DNA of 64,000 nucleotides from CAZKSN01 sp964555585. Its GTDB lineage: Bacteria; Bacillota_I; Bacilli_A; RF39; UBA660. Location: assembly GCA_964555585.1 (NCBI GenBank), contig CAZKSN010000002.1, positions 1 to 64,000 on the forward strand. Reading direction: 5' to 3'. How positions within the stretch are numbered: the stretch's first letter is position 1; each line of letters starts with the position of its first letter. The position numbers were made by a program, and so were the translations under genes. Under the pieces are notes generated by a model. It ran no database searches and was not told the origin of the DNA. It saw nothing but the letters and a program-made list of their open reading frames with translations. Below are positions 51,574-60,405 of the stretch, piece after piece.

Positions 51574-52306
51574 AATTACTAACTTTAATTTCTTTTAAAA
51601 ATTTTTTACTTTTAATATATATACCTGTAAAGTGTTCATAATAATTTGTTAAAAATTTATCTATTTCATTTACAACTATGTCACTTATTTCTAATTTAGA
51701 TATTTTACTAATATCAACATAATAATACATTCTTAACATTTTTAATATCTTTTCATCTAATATGGGTTCATTATCTCTACATTTTGCACATACATAACCA
51801 CCTTTAAAAAATGATAATGTCACAATACTCTTACTTCCACAAATTACACATTCATCAAGATTAAAATTCACACCTAAATAATCCAGATATTTTAATTCCA
51901 ATATATTAGTAATTATTAAGGGATTAAAATCTTCATCTATTTTATTTAATGCACTCATAAATAAATCATATATATCATTTTCTTCACTTTGCTTATATAC
52001 ATTTTTAGTAAGTTCACTTAAATAAGTCATATAACTCACTTTTAATATATCACTTTTAATATTAAAAAAATAATTTAATATATCTGCTCCAATTAATGTA
52101 GAAAGTTTATCCTTAGAATAATAAATATGGAAAACCGCATAAGTGAAATTTGCACTTATATTCTTTAATTTACTTTTATTGCCTTTGCATCCCTTAGAAA
52201 TAACACCTAATATTCCATATTCTTTAGTAAAAATATTTAAAATTTTACTGTTCTCTTTGTAAGGTATACTGTTTAATATAAATCCCTCTACACTAACTAT
52301 TTTCAT
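51572..52306 (-). CDS. recO: DNA repair protein RecO
   Basis: RecO loads RecA on SSB-coated DNA in the RecFOR pathway. The 244-aa protein has the N-terminal OB fold (VEGFILNSIPYKENSKILNI, FTKEYGILGVISKG), a helical centre, and the zinc finger CVICGSK ... YVCAKC at about 147-170. It is preceded by the yqzL-like gene and era, as in Bacillus. Confidence 0.94.
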   Translation of the reverse strand: MKIVSVEGFILNSIPYKENSKILNIFTKEYGILGVISKGCKGNKSKLKNISANFTYAVFHIYYSKDKLSTLIGADILNYFFNIKSDILKVSYMTYLSELTKNVYKQSEENDIYDLFMSALNKIDEDFNPLIITNILELKYLDYLGVNFNLDECVICGSKSIVTLSFFKGGYVCAKCRDNEPILDEKILKMLRMYYYVDISKISKLEISDIVVNEIDKFLTNYYEHFTGIYIKSKKFLKEIKVSN

Positions 52307-52313
52307 AATTTAA

Positions 52314-52406
52314 CTACTGTTTTTCTTCATTGCCTTTCTTATATTTTAAATAATACTCTATTTTTCCTGTTTTTGAAAATTCTTTCCAAACATCTTTCTT
52401 ATTCAT
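52314..52406 (-). CDS. yqzL: YqzL-like small protein
   Basis: An ATG at 52406 after GAGGAG encodes a 30-aa peptide, MNKKDVWKEFSKTGKIEYYL followed by a basic end. The pattern W-x2-F-x2-TG-x-(I/V)-x2-YL is that of YqzL, a small protein of unknown function between era and recO in Bacilli. It is easy to miss because of its length. Confidence 0.75.
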   Translation of the reverse strand: MNKKDVWKEFSKTGKIEYYLKYKKGNEEKQ

Positions 52407-52448
52407 TTTTATCTCCTCTATAATTATTTTGAGGAAAATAAAACTCTT

Positions 52449-53336
52449 TTATTCAATATTTTCTTTAAAACCCAGTTCTTTTAAATATTTTTCCTTATCT
52501 CTCCATTTTTTAAGAACTCTTACATATAATTCTAAATATATATGCTTTTTTAATATTTTTTCTATATCACATCTGGCATCAATACCTATTTTTTTTATTT
52601 TCAATCCATTCTTGCCTATTATTATTTTTCTAATAGAATCTCTATCCACAATAATATCAATATTTATATGTGTAACATCAGTCTCTTCTTTAAAATCAGT
52701 TAATATACAAGTAATAGAATGAGGAATTTCATCATTAGTTTGTTCAAATATTTTTTCTCTTACTATTTCACAAATTCTGAAATTTAAAGACAATGTTGTT
52801 TTTTCATTATCTAAGAAATATTTTACATTATCGCTCAAATAGTTCTTTATTACACTTACCAGTCTACATACATTATCATTTTTTAAAGCTGAAATAGGTA
52901 CTATTTCAGAAAAATCATATAAGTCTTTATATTCAGTAATCTTTTTTAATATCTCTTCATCAGTCAATTTATCTATCTTGTTTAAGACTAATATTACCGG
53001 TTTATTAATCTCAGACAATTTATCAATTACATATAAGTCCCCTTTACCAAGAGCTTCACTGGCATCAACTAAAAAAAGAATTACATCGACATCATTTATT
53101 GAATAATAAGTCTGACTGTTAAGTAAATTCCCCAATTTATTTTTGGGTTTATGTATTCCAGGAGTATCAATAAAAACTATCTGAGTCTCTTCATCATTAT
53201 ATATTCCCTGAATTAAATTTCTTGTTGTCTGAGGCTTGTCCGAAATTATAGATATTTTTTCATCAACAAGTGAATTTATAAGTGTGCTTTTTCCGACATT
53301 TGGTCTTCCTACTAAGCTTACAAAACCACTTTTCAT
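52449..53336 (-). CDS. era: GTPase Era
   Basis: Era is an essential 30S-maturation GTPase. The 295-aa protein has G1 GRPNVGKSTLINSL, G2 around SDKPQTTRNLI, G3 FIDTPGI, G4 LVLNKIDKL and a C-terminal KH domain (RKIIIGKNGLKIKKIG). Its ATG overlaps the cdd stop by 4 nt. Confidence 0.97.
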   Translation of the reverse strand: MKSGFVSLVGRPNVGKSTLINSLVDEKISIISDKPQTTRNLIQGIYNDEETQIVFIDTPGIHKPKNKLGNLLNSQTYYSINDVDVILFLVDASEALGKGDLYVIDKLSEINKPVILVLNKIDKLTDEEILKKITEYKDLYDFSEIVPISALKNDNVCRLVSVIKNYLSDNVKYFLDNEKTTLSLNFRICEIVREKIFEQTNDEIPHSITCILTDFKEETDVTHINIDIIVDRDSIRKIIIGKNGLKIKKIGIDARCDIEKILKKHIYLELYVRVLKKWRDKEKYLKELGFKENIE

Positions 53337-53713
53337 ATAATGTCTTCCTTGCTGAATATTGTGTTCATAATCTCTTTATATGTAAGTACCTTCATATCTC
53401 CCTTTATGTTCATTATATTAAATATCACATTTTCATCAAAAAACTCTGTAAAAGCTTGCTTACAAATATGACAAGGAAAAATAATATTTTCACTATTATT
53501 CATTAGATATAAGGCTCTAAACTTATTTTCTCCATGACTTACCGCATTATTAATGGCATTTCTTTCAGCACATATAGTTCCTCCATAGGAAGCATTCTCT
53601 ACATTAACTCCTTCATAGAACTTTCCTGATTTTGTTTCAACTATACAGGCAAAATTCATATTTGAATAAGGTGCATAACTATTTTTTATTAATTCTTTTA
53701 ATTTATCTTTCAT
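53333..53713 (-). CDS. cdd: Cytidine deaminase
   Basis: This is a zinc enzyme of pyrimidine salvage. The core motifs are NVENASYGGTICAERNAI (Cys-Ala-Glu; Glu is catalytic) and FPCHICKQAF (second and third zinc Cys). The start is ATG 53713 (126 aa) after GGAGGT; an in-frame GTG four codons upstream is inside that region. It lies between ybeY and era. Confidence 0.95.
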   Translation of the reverse strand: MKDKLKELIKNSYAPYSNMNFACIVETKSGKFYEGVNVENASYGGTICAERNAINNAVSHGENKFRALYLMNNSENIIFPCHICKQAFTEFFDENVIFNIMNIKGDMKVLTYKEIMNTIFSKEDII

Positions 53714-53724
53714 CTTTACCTCCA

Positions 53725-54165
53725 CTACCTTTTAACATCATATTCAGTTAATATCTTTTCCTCTAATTCTCTCATTATCCTCTCAGCTTCTTCATTCATG
53801 TGATCATAACCAAGTAAATGCAGTAATCCATGAACTGTAAGAAAACATATCTCCCTTTTTAATGAATGATTATATTCATCAGATTGTTCAATTGCCTTAT
53901 CAATTGATATATATATTTCACCAAGAAATCTAATATTTTTTTCTTTAATTAAGTTACTTTCTTCAAAAGCAAACGATATAACATCCGTCTCCTTATCTAT
54001 TCCTCTGTAATTTTTATTAATGTCTCTTATTTTATCATTATTAACTATTATTATATCAAATATAGGATTTCTAACTTTTAAAAATTTAAAAGTAATATCG
54101 CATATGTTTTTTATGTCAACAGTGTCTATCTCCTTATCACTTATATTCACAATATTATAATCCAT
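53725..54165 (-). CDS. ybeY: Endoribonuclease YbeY
   Basis: YbeY acts in 16S rRNA 3' maturation and quality control. The 146-aa protein has DVISFAFEE, FLGEIYIS and the zinc motif HGLLHLLGYDH (HxxxHxxxxxH). The upstream gene ends 1 nt away. It keeps the conserved order with cdd and era, but dgkA is missing between them. Confidence 0.95.
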   Translation of the reverse strand: MDYNIVNISDKEIDTVDIKNICDITFKFLKVRNPIFDIIIVNNDKIRDINKNYRGIDKETDVISFAFEESNLIKEKNIRFLGEIYISIDKAIEQSDEYNHSLKREICFLTVHGLLHLLGYDHMNEEAERIMRELEEKILTEYDVKR

Positions 54166-54774
54166 TTAAAAACTCCATTTAAATATTCCTAGAAAATATA
54201 ATACTATAAATAATATAAAAAGGAAACAGATAAAGCTATAAAAAGCATCCTTCTGAAAAAGTTTTGGCAAATGATTCTTAATGGCAGATAAGCCTACATA
54301 CAGTAAGAATCCTATAATGCCACCTAAAACATTTAATATGATATCATCTATGTCAAAGCATCTGCCAATAAAATACTGTGTACTCTCAATAACCAGGCTG
54401 GTTAACAATGTAAGAAAAAATATTATTCTCAATTTAGTGATTTTTACATAGTCAGTAACAAAAAAACCAAATGGAATTAATAATAAAATATTTCCAAGTA
54501 CTTGATTATAGAAGCCTTTAGAACCTAATTCATATCTTAATATTTCTCTAAATGGAATTAAATTACTGCTGCTGAATTCAATTTCCTTAAATGTAACCAG
54601 CTGATATAAAAGTAATAAATATGCCAAAAATACCAAAAATAAGATTTCTTTATAAAATATTATTTTTTTACTATTATGTTTCAAATAAGCTATTCTTAAA
54701 ATTACCACTATTGACAAAAAAATCACCAATGTTGGCCAAGAAGTCTCAAATATTGCTAAGACTGTTTCTTTCAC
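54166..54774 (-). CDS. VanZ-family membrane protein
   Basis: The 202-aa protein has about five transmembrane helices and the VanZ pattern: NLIPFREILRYE after the second helix, NILLLIPFGFFV, ESTQYFIGRCFDIDDIILN and LGGIIGFLLY. VanZ proteins can give teicoplanin tolerance; most homologues have no known role. It sits where Bacillus has phoH and yqfF, between yqfD and ybeY, packed with 2-nt and 0-nt gaps. Confidence 0.85.
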   Translation of the reverse strand: MKETVLAIFETSWPTLVIFLSIVVILRIAYLKHNSKKIIFYKEILFLVFLAYLLLLYQLVTFKEIEFSSSNLIPFREILRYELGSKGFYNQVLGNILLLIPFGFFVTDYVKITKLRIIFFLTLLTSLVIESTQYFIGRCFDIDDIILNVLGGIIGFLLYVGLSAIKNHLPKLFQKDAFYSFICFLFILFIVLYFLGIFKWSF

Positions 54775-54776
54775 TG

Positions 54777-55946
54777 CTACTCATTCTCCTTTTTAATCTC
54801 TTCCAAAAGCGAAGTATCTGTTATATTCTCATATACCTTAAAAAACACCTCTATATTTATTTTACTACTATACTCTTCAATTTTCAAAACTTTTTTATCT
54901 AATATATATTCATTGTTATTTAATTTCACTTCCACACTCTTTACACTCCTATTTATTGCTTCTTTCAATGCCTCTTCTTTATTTAAAGTATATTCCTTAT
55001 ATTCATATATCTCTTTTTTTTCTTTAATAACCTTAAAAAATAAATATGGCTTGTCTATTAAAACTTCTTTTTCAATATGAGAATATTTTGAATTATATTT
55101 TCCTATTAAAGTCATTTTCTTACCAAAAATATCTATATATACATGATTAATAATCTCTCCAGATGGAGAATACTCAGTAAATTTATATGGCACTGTAGTA
55201 TTTACGGTATACCATACTTCACCGAATACCTTTCCGGAAGCTTTGACCTGAGAAACCAAAGTCTCCTCATTTCTCATAATGTTTCCACTTATTATTACAT
55301 CGCCTTTTTTAACATATTCATTTATTTCTTTTACAATTTCACCCTTATCAGATTCAATATGCTTAATTACCGCATCCTTTTTAGCAACTATATTTTGAGG
55401 CTTCATATCTTCAGTATTATCTTCAGGTATAATTCTTGGAGTAAAATTGACAATATACTTTGTACCATGGCTTTCTATTTCAATCCATTCTAAAATATCT
55501 TTATTCTCATTTAATATATTGTTTTTTATTTTATTCAATTCAGAATAACTCTTTTTAAATCTATATTTTTCTATCCCGTTATATTCTAATTCCCTTAATA
55601 GAATTTTTATCATTTTATTATCATTGGAAACAATTTCAATCTCAAAAATAGTATTGGATAACAAAGTCAATAAGATATATCCCCACAATAGACAGATTAG
55701 TATTATATAATGTTTCTTAATAAACTTGATGATTCCTAATTTACCAAAATACCTTACTACCTTGACATTCTTTTTTCCGAATATAATTCTTATTTTTGAA
55801 AAATCACTATAATTGACTTTAATTAAAAAAGAATTCTTATCTTCTTTAAATTCATAATAAAGTATTTCTCTATTTAATAGTTTTCTGACAACATTTAATT
55901 TATCACTATTTTTTATACGAATTAATACAGTACTTTTATTAATCAA
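54777..55946 (-). CDS. yqfD: Sporulation protein YqfD
   Basis: The 389-aa protein has an N-terminal alpha/beta domain (VLIRIKNSDKLNVVRKLLN), a transmembrane helix (about 91-110), and an extracytoplasmic domain with ILEWIEIESHGTKYIV, NIVAKKDAVIKHIESDKGEI and YVKKGDVIISG. These are the family landmarks. YqfD works with YqfC (SpoIV stage proteins); the molecular role is unknown. It overlaps yqfC by 8 nt. Confidence 0.93.
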   Translation of the reverse strand: MINKSTVLIRIKNSDKLNVVRKLLNREILYYEFKEDKNSFLIKVNYSDFSKIRIIFGKKNVKVVRYFGKLGIIKFIKKHYIILICLLWGYILLTLLSNTIFEIEIVSNDNKMIKILLRELEYNGIEKYRFKKSYSELNKIKNNILNENKDILEWIEIESHGTKYIVNFTPRIIPEDNTEDMKPQNIVAKKDAVIKHIESDKGEIVKEINEYVKKGDVIISGNIMRNEETLVSQVKASGKVFGEVWYTVNTTVPYKFTEYSPSGEIINHVYIDIFGKKMTLIGKYNSKYSHIEKEVLIDKPYLFFKVIKEKKEIYEYKEYTLNKEEALKEAINRSVKSVEVKLNNNEYILDKKVLKIEEYSSKINIEVFFKVYENITDTSLLEEIKKENE

Positions 55947-56175
55947 TTAAATCAACCCTTTTTATATTACCGTTAATAAGTATTTCATTTTTATCCAATT
56001 TTTTAATTGTTAAACTTTGTCCTTTCACTTCAATTTTCTTATCTTTTACTAATACAGTAATCTTATCAACATTTATATCTATTATTTTTCTGTAATTAAA
56101 AATATGTATTTTTTTTTCAAATACACCTATTAAAAATTCATCGGCTTTTAAAAAGTTAATAAGATTTTCAATCAT
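55939..56175 (-). CDS. yqfC: Sporulation protein YqfC
   Basis: The 78-aa beta-rich protein of the YabP/YqfC family shows the pattern HIFNYRKIIDINVDKITVLV, GQSLTIKKLDKNEILINGNI. It immediately precedes yqfD, as in spore formers. Its short size and lack of signal are normal for the family. Confidence 0.85.
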   Translation of the reverse strand: MIENLINFLKADEFLIGVFEKKIHIFNYRKIIDINVDKITVLVKDKKIEVKGQSLTIKKLDKNEILINGNIKRVDLID

Positions 56176-56213
56176 ATTAGCACCTAAAAAAGTATATGAA
56201 AAAAAGCATATTA

Positions 56214-56238
56214 AAAGAAGTAATCACATTACTTCTTT
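56214..56238 (-). terminator. yqeY terminator
   Basis: A perfect 11-bp stem (56214-56224 with 56228-56238) has a 3-nt loop. It lies 6 nt past the yqeY stop and 39 nt before yqfC. Confidence 0.6.
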
Positions 56239-56243
56239 AATAT

Positions 56244-56690
56244 TTAATTTAATTTACTTTGAACAATTTCACTTACTAACTTAAAATCTGCTTTACCTTT
56301 TAATCTATTAGTAACTTCTTTCATAACTTTACCTAAATCGCTTCTTCCATTAGGTTTCACTTCATCAATTATTCTATCAATTTCATTATTTATTTCTTCT
56401 TCTGTTAATTGAGTTGGAAGATATTTTTCTAATAGATTTATTTCTTTTTCCAGCTTAGAAACTAAATCATTTCTATTAGCACTCTGAAACTGAATAATTG
56501 ACTCCTTGTGAGTTTTAATTTGTTTACTTGCCACATCTATTACCACTTCATCTGAAATAGATTCTAATCTATTGTTAATCTTATATAAATCAATAGCACT
56601 CTTAAGAAGTCTGATTGTTCCCAGACTTTCCTTATCACTATTTTTTAAAGCATTAATCATATCTGATGATACTTTTTCATATAAAGTCAT
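56244..56690 (-). CDS. yqeY: YqeY (GatB/YqeY domain) protein
   Basis: The 148-aa helical protein has the family features LGTIRLLKSAIDLYKINN, LEKEINLLEKYLPTQLTEEE and GRSDLGKVMKEVTNRLKGKA. It is related to the tRNA-binding tail of GatB; the exact role is not established. It lies just downstream of rpsU, a conserved pair. Confidence 0.94.
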   Translation of the reverse strand: MTLYEKVSSDMINALKNSDKESLGTIRLLKSAIDLYKINNRLESISDEVVIDVASKQIKTHKESIIQFQSANRNDLVSKLEKEINLLEKYLPTQLTEEEINNEIDRIIDEVKPNGRSDLGKVMKEVTNRLKGKADFKLVSEIVQSKLN

Positions 56691-56704
56691 ATTTATTCCC
56701 CTTT

Positions 56705-56899
56705 TTAGTAATTATTGTTTTTATTATGCTTTCTAGCATTTTTAATGGCATTCTTTTTTGCTTCTCTTCTAATAATTCCTGGTTTAGAGTATTCCTTTCT
56801 CTTTTTAATTTCAGAAGGGGTACCACTTCTTTGCACTTTAATTTTCCATCTTTTTAAAGCACTTTCAACATTACCATCTTTTACTTCAACGTGAGTCAT
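56705..56899 (-). CDS. rpsU: 30S ribosomal protein S21
   Basis: The 64-aa very basic protein has EVKDGNVESALKRWKIKVQR and KKRKEYSKPGIIRREAKKNA, typical of S21. A strong AGGGAGGG Shine-Dalgarno precedes it. It heads the rpsU-yqeY unit. Confidence 0.96.
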   Translation of the reverse strand: MTHVEVKDGNVESALKRWKIKVQRSGTPSEIKKRKEYSKPGIIRREAKKNAIKNARKHNKNNNY

Positions 56900-56967
56900 T
56901 TTACAACCCTCCCTTCATTTACCAGAAAAATTATACAACATTTTGTAAATAAATTCAAGTAAATTAA

Positions 56968-56994
56968 AAACTATTAGTCTAAAACCAATAGTTT
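56968..56994 (-). terminator. Terminator of the 75-aa gene
   Basis: AAACTATT/AATAGTTT arms (56968-56975, 56987-56994) are followed by T residues on the minus strand. The arms are almost the same as those of the tsf terminator. Confidence 0.55.
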
Positions 56995-57053
56995 ATTTAA
57001 TATTTATTTATTTTAAAACAAAAATTCAACAAATTTCTTGATTTTTAATTTTA

Positions 57054-57281
57054 TTAATCATGTATTTTGTGTAAAGTCCTTACTACTGCATCAATTTCAT
57101 ATTTTTCTTCAGTATTAAGTTCTGGCCATCTTACCTTTAATTCTTCTATCCCAGCTGCAGTGTTTCTTCCAAGAACATTCATTGATTCTCTGTTATCAAG
57201 AGACACATCGCCATTTATTACACGAACTCCTCCAATGTTAGAAATTAAACTTACAATTATTTTAGTTATTTCTTCTCTCAT
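57054..57281 (-). CDS. Small hypothetical protein, 75 aa
   Basis: I do not recognise this protein. It contains VSLISNIGGVRVINGDVSLD and a C-terminal helix ending RTLHKIHD. Its composition is less AT-driven than its neighbours (several Trp/Arg/Gly). It has a GAGAGGAAAAATTA ribosome-binding region. It is a monocistronic gene between rpsU and tsf. Confidence 0.6.
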   Translation of the reverse strand: MREEITKIIVSLISNIGGVRVINGDVSLDNRESMNVLGRNTAAGIEELKVRWPELNTEEKYEIDAVVRTLHKIHD

Positions 57282-57376
57282 TAATTTTTCCTCTCCTTTT
57301 CAAATAATGTTGAATATCATATCAATATCTTAATAGGTTGTCAATATTTGAATTTCTATTTTCATTATATAAATAA

Positions 57377-57407
57377 AAACTATTAGTTTGTTTATAACTA
57401 ATAGTTT
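57377..57407 (-). terminator. tsf terminator
   Basis: A perfect 12-bp stem (57377-57388 with 57396-57407) has a 7-nt loop and is followed by T residues on the minus strand. Confidence 0.75.
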
Positions 57408-57416
57408 ATTTGATAT

Positions 57417-58295
57417 TTATTTATTTTCTAATTGACTCATTACTTCTTCAGCAAAGTTATCAACTCTTTTTTCTATTCCTTCTCCTACTTCATATCTAGT
57501 CATAAATTTAGCTTCAGATTTTGATTGTTCTAATACTTTGCTAATAGTCAATGAACCATCTTTAATGTAAGTTTGATCTACTAAACACACATCCTGATAA
57601 TACTTTTCAACCTTTCCTACAAGAATTCTATCAGCCATCTCAGCTGGTTTTCCTTCATTAAGAATTTGTTCCCTTAAAACAGCTTTTTCATGTTCCAATA
57701 CATCTGGTTGAACTTCTTCCCTGTTAATGTATTTTGGATTCATAGCTGCGATTTGCATAGCTAAATCTTTAGCAAGTGATTCATTATCTCCAGTTATTAC
57801 AATAAGTGAAGCTATTTTTCCACCCATATGCAGATAAGATCCGAATGTCTCATCATCATTTTTAATATATTTTACAAATCTTCTAAAGTCTATTTTTTCT
57901 CCAATATTTGAAGTTGCTTCAATAACTAAGTCATTTATAGTTTTTCCTTCAACTTTAACTAACAGAGCTTCTTCTTTAGTTGTAGCATCACTGTTTAATA
58001 TTGCATTACCTATTTTATCAACTAAATTTATAAAATCTACATTTTTTGCTACAAAGTCTGTTTCTGAATTTACTTCAACAACAACTGCTTTATTTCCAGA
58101 AACATAGATATTGGTAAGTCCTTCTGCTGCAATACGATCAGCCTTTTTAGCTGCTTTTGAAATACCTTTTTCTCTTAAGTAATCCAAGGCTTTATCCATG
58201 TCTCCAGCACTTTCAACCAAAGCCTTTTTGCAATCCATCATTCCTGCACCAGTCTTGTCTCTCAATTCTTTTACTAAACTTGCATTAATCTCCAT
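57417..58295 (-). CDS. tsf: Elongation factor Ts
   Basis: EF-Ts is the nucleotide exchange factor for EF-Tu. It has the N-terminal UBA-like domain (LVKELRDKTGAGMMDCKKAL), the EF-Tu-contacting VNSETDFVAKN and HMGGKIASLIVI. Length (292 aa) is standard. It follows rpsB by 10 nt in the conserved rpsB-tsf operon. Confidence 0.97.
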   Translation of the reverse strand: MEINASLVKELRDKTGAGMMDCKKALVESAGDMDKALDYLREKGISKAAKKADRIAAEGLTNIYVSGNKAVVVEVNSETDFVAKNVDFINLVDKIGNAILNSDATTKEEALLVKVEGKTINDLVIEATSNIGEKIDFRRFVKYIKNDDETFGSYLHMGGKIASLIVITGDNESLAKDLAMQIAAMNPKYINREEVQPDVLEHEKAVLREQILNEGKPAEMADRILVGKVEKYYQDVCLVDQTYIKDGSLTISKVLEQSKSEAKFMTRYEVGEGIEKRVDNFAEEVMSQLENK

Positions 58296-58305
58296 GATAT
58301 TCTCC

Positions 58306-59289
58306 TTATTTTAAAGCTTTTAATAACTCATCTTTTTTCATAGTACTGTAACCTTTTATATCTTTTTCTTTTGCTAATTTTTTTAATTCAGTCACAGTTA
58401 ATGAAGATAAATCCTGTTTAACTTCTTTCTTAGTTTCCTTTTTAACTTTTACTTCTTTTATTTCTTTTACTTCTTTTACTTCAGTCTTTTTAATATTTTC
58501 CTTATCAGAAACTTTATCTTCATCTTCTTTAACATTTCTGATTACTACTTCTTCTTTTTTAGGTTTTCTTGAAGAAAATTCGTCTTCAGAAACATAATCT
58601 ACTAAAGGTAATCCATTAGCTTCACATACCGCATTAGCCAATACACCTAAAACCACTTTAACACTTCTAACAGCATCATCATTTCCAGGAATTACAAAAT
58701 CAACATCATCAGGATCACAATTAGTGTCAACTATTCCAAATACAGGAATATTCAATCTTCTTGCTTCCTTAATAGAATTAATTTCAATTCTAGGATCAAC
58801 TATTATAATTGCTTTAGGTAATTTTTCCATATCTCTAATACCAGAAAGTAACTTAATTAACTTATCATATTCTTTTTGTATTTTAGCTACTTCTTTTTTA
58901 GGTAAAACTTCAAATGTACCTGCTTCTTTCATTTTTTCTATTGTTGTCAGTCTTTTCACTCTATCTCTAATTGTTTTAAAATTAGTAAGAATTCCTCCCA
59001 ACCAACGTTCTGTTACATAATAGCTGTTGCATCTTTTAGATTCTTCAACACAAGCTTCTTGAGCCTGTTTTTTAGTACCTACGAATAAAACTTTTCCACC
59101 GTTTTCGCAGACTTTAAGAAGTTCGGCGTAAGCTTCTTCTATTTTTTCAACAGTTTTTTGTAAATCTATAATGTATATATCATCTCTTGATGTAAAAATG
59201 TACTCTGCCATTTTTGGGTTCCATCTCTTTGTCTGATGACCAAAATGTACACCCGCTTCTAATAAATAACTTTTAGCAATAACTGCCAT
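58306..59289 (-). CDS. rpsB: 30S ribosomal protein S2 with C-terminal Rho-N/SAP-like extension
   Basis: The first 230 or so residues are normal S2 (LLEAGVHFGHQTKRWNPKM; RWLGGILTNFKTI; VDTNCDPDDVDFVIPGNDDA). A charged linker rich in KEV/KEIKE repeats follows, then about 35 residues, LTVTELKKLAKEKDIKGYST and on, that match a Rho-N or SAP-type nucleic-acid-binding helix pair. Such a tail is unusual for S2. The start is ATG 59289 (327 aa) after AAGGAGG. Confidence 0.96.
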   Translation of the reverse strand: MAVIAKSYLLEAGVHFGHQTKRWNPKMAEYIFTSRDDIYIIDLQKTVEKIEEAYAELLKVCENGGKVLFVGTKKQAQEACVEESKRCNSYYVTERWLGGILTNFKTIRDRVKRLTTIEKMKEAGTFEVLPKKEVAKIQKEYDKLIKLLSGIRDMEKLPKAIIIVDPRIEINSIKEARRLNIPVFGIVDTNCDPDDVDFVIPGNDDAVRSVKVVLGVLANAVCEANGLPLVDYVSEDEFSSRKPKKEEVVIRNVKEDEDKVSDKENIKKTEVKEVKEIKEVKVKKETKKEVKQDLSSLTVTELKKLAKEKDIKGYSTMKKDELLKALK

Positions 59290-59330
59290 ATAATTTCCTC
59301 CTTCGTTTTTTTCACCCACTTATCTCTTCT

Positions 59331-59365
59331 TTATTTTCTCACCTATAAGGCACTAGAGAAAATAA
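59331..59365 (-). promoter_or_regulatory. rpsB leader hairpin
   Basis: A perfect 10-bp stem (59331-59340 with 59356-59365) with a 15-nt loop lies in the 5' leader of about 105 nt, with no T-run after it. It may be an autoregulatory site for S2, as ribosomal protein leaders often are. It matches no leader class that I can name. Confidence 0.4.
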
Positions 59366-59400
59366 ATCAAAAAGTGTGAATATTTCTTAAAGTCAAATGT

Positions 59401-59429
59401 ATTTTATCATAATATATGCAAAAACACAA
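59401..59429 (-). promoter_or_regulatory. rpsB-tsf promoter
   Basis: TTGTGT (59424-59429) and TAAAAT (59401-59406) are spaced 17 bp apart on the minus strand. Confidence 0.5.
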
Positions 59430-59471
59430 ATAAAATTTATAAATTTCAAAAAATTCTAATATAGATAAAAT

Positions 59472-60284
59472 TTACTTAATTTTATTTATGATACTTTCTT
59501 TTGAATCAAAAGTATAACTATTAACAAAATCTATAAATTCGTAAATATTTAAGTTATTTAAATTATTATCAAAAACACGAAGATTTTTTAAATTATCAAA
59601 TTTCATTCGGTCCATTTTCTCCTCTTTTGTCAATCCTAAATAATCCAACCATAATGGATAAACTTCTAATTTGCTTTTTTCTAAAAGAGAATGTCCTTCT
59701 TTTATTTTTGATTCATTAGATAATATAGAATATAATTCATAGTCTGAAATTAATTCAATAATTGCATGCTGATTTTCCATTTGTTCATACGTCATTCCTT
59801 CTTTATAAGGTAAAATATTATGCAAAGCCTCATGAACTAAATAAACTATGTTATAGTTTGCATCTTCTTGTCCTATCCGATGTCCCCAATAAATTACATC
59901 GTTGCCTCTTGAAGTACCAATACAAGTAAAAGGATGCGAAATATAAACTTTTATTTCTCTATCAATGGATATCCTAAGTATATTTTTTAAAAAGTTATTA
60001 ACATATTCTTCTTTGCTTTTCCAATACTCTTCAATATTATTGCAATAAACTTCAGTTTCTTTTAAATATTCTTTAAAATAATCAGTTGCCATAAAAATCT
60101 TAAGAAATTCATTTTTTAAATTATTAATATAATCATACCTTGATAAGCTCATTATTTCTTCATATTCTTTTAAATGATCTTCTTTTAAGTCATTTATTAT
60201 TGAAAGAAGTTTTTCATTAAATTCACACCTAGCAATCAATAAAATTGCAATAAATTTAGGATTGATAATAAATTTTATTTTCAT
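59472..60284 (-). CDS. HExxH-containing hypothetical protein
   Basis: The 270-aa protein has YLVHEALHNILPYKEG at about residue 150 (HExxH) and AIIELISDYELY 25 residues later, an E-x3-D arrangement that could supply the third zinc ligand of a metallopeptidase. The rest is helical with no signal peptide. I cannot assign a family. A GGAG ribosome-binding site lies 6 nt before the ATG. Confidence 0.6.
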   Translation of the reverse strand: MKIKFIINPKFIAILLIARCEFNEKLLSIINDLKEDHLKEYEEIMSLSRYDYINNLKNEFLKIFMATDYFKEYLKETEVYCNNIEEYWKSKEEYVNNFLKNILRISIDREIKVYISHPFTCIGTSRGNDVIYWGHRIGQEDANYNIVYLVHEALHNILPYKEGMTYEQMENQHAIIELISDYELYSILSNESKIKEGHSLLEKSKLEVYPLWLDYLGLTKEEKMDRMKFDNLKNLRVFDNNLNNLNIYEFIDFVNSYTFDSKESIINKIK

Positions 60285-60405
60285 TCATAACTCCATTATC
60301 ATTATTATAACATAATAAATTTTTTATTTACAAATTATAAAATACTATAAGATTTTAAGTAGATAAAAATTTTTATAAGTAGTATAATTATAAAAGGTGA
60401 AACGC

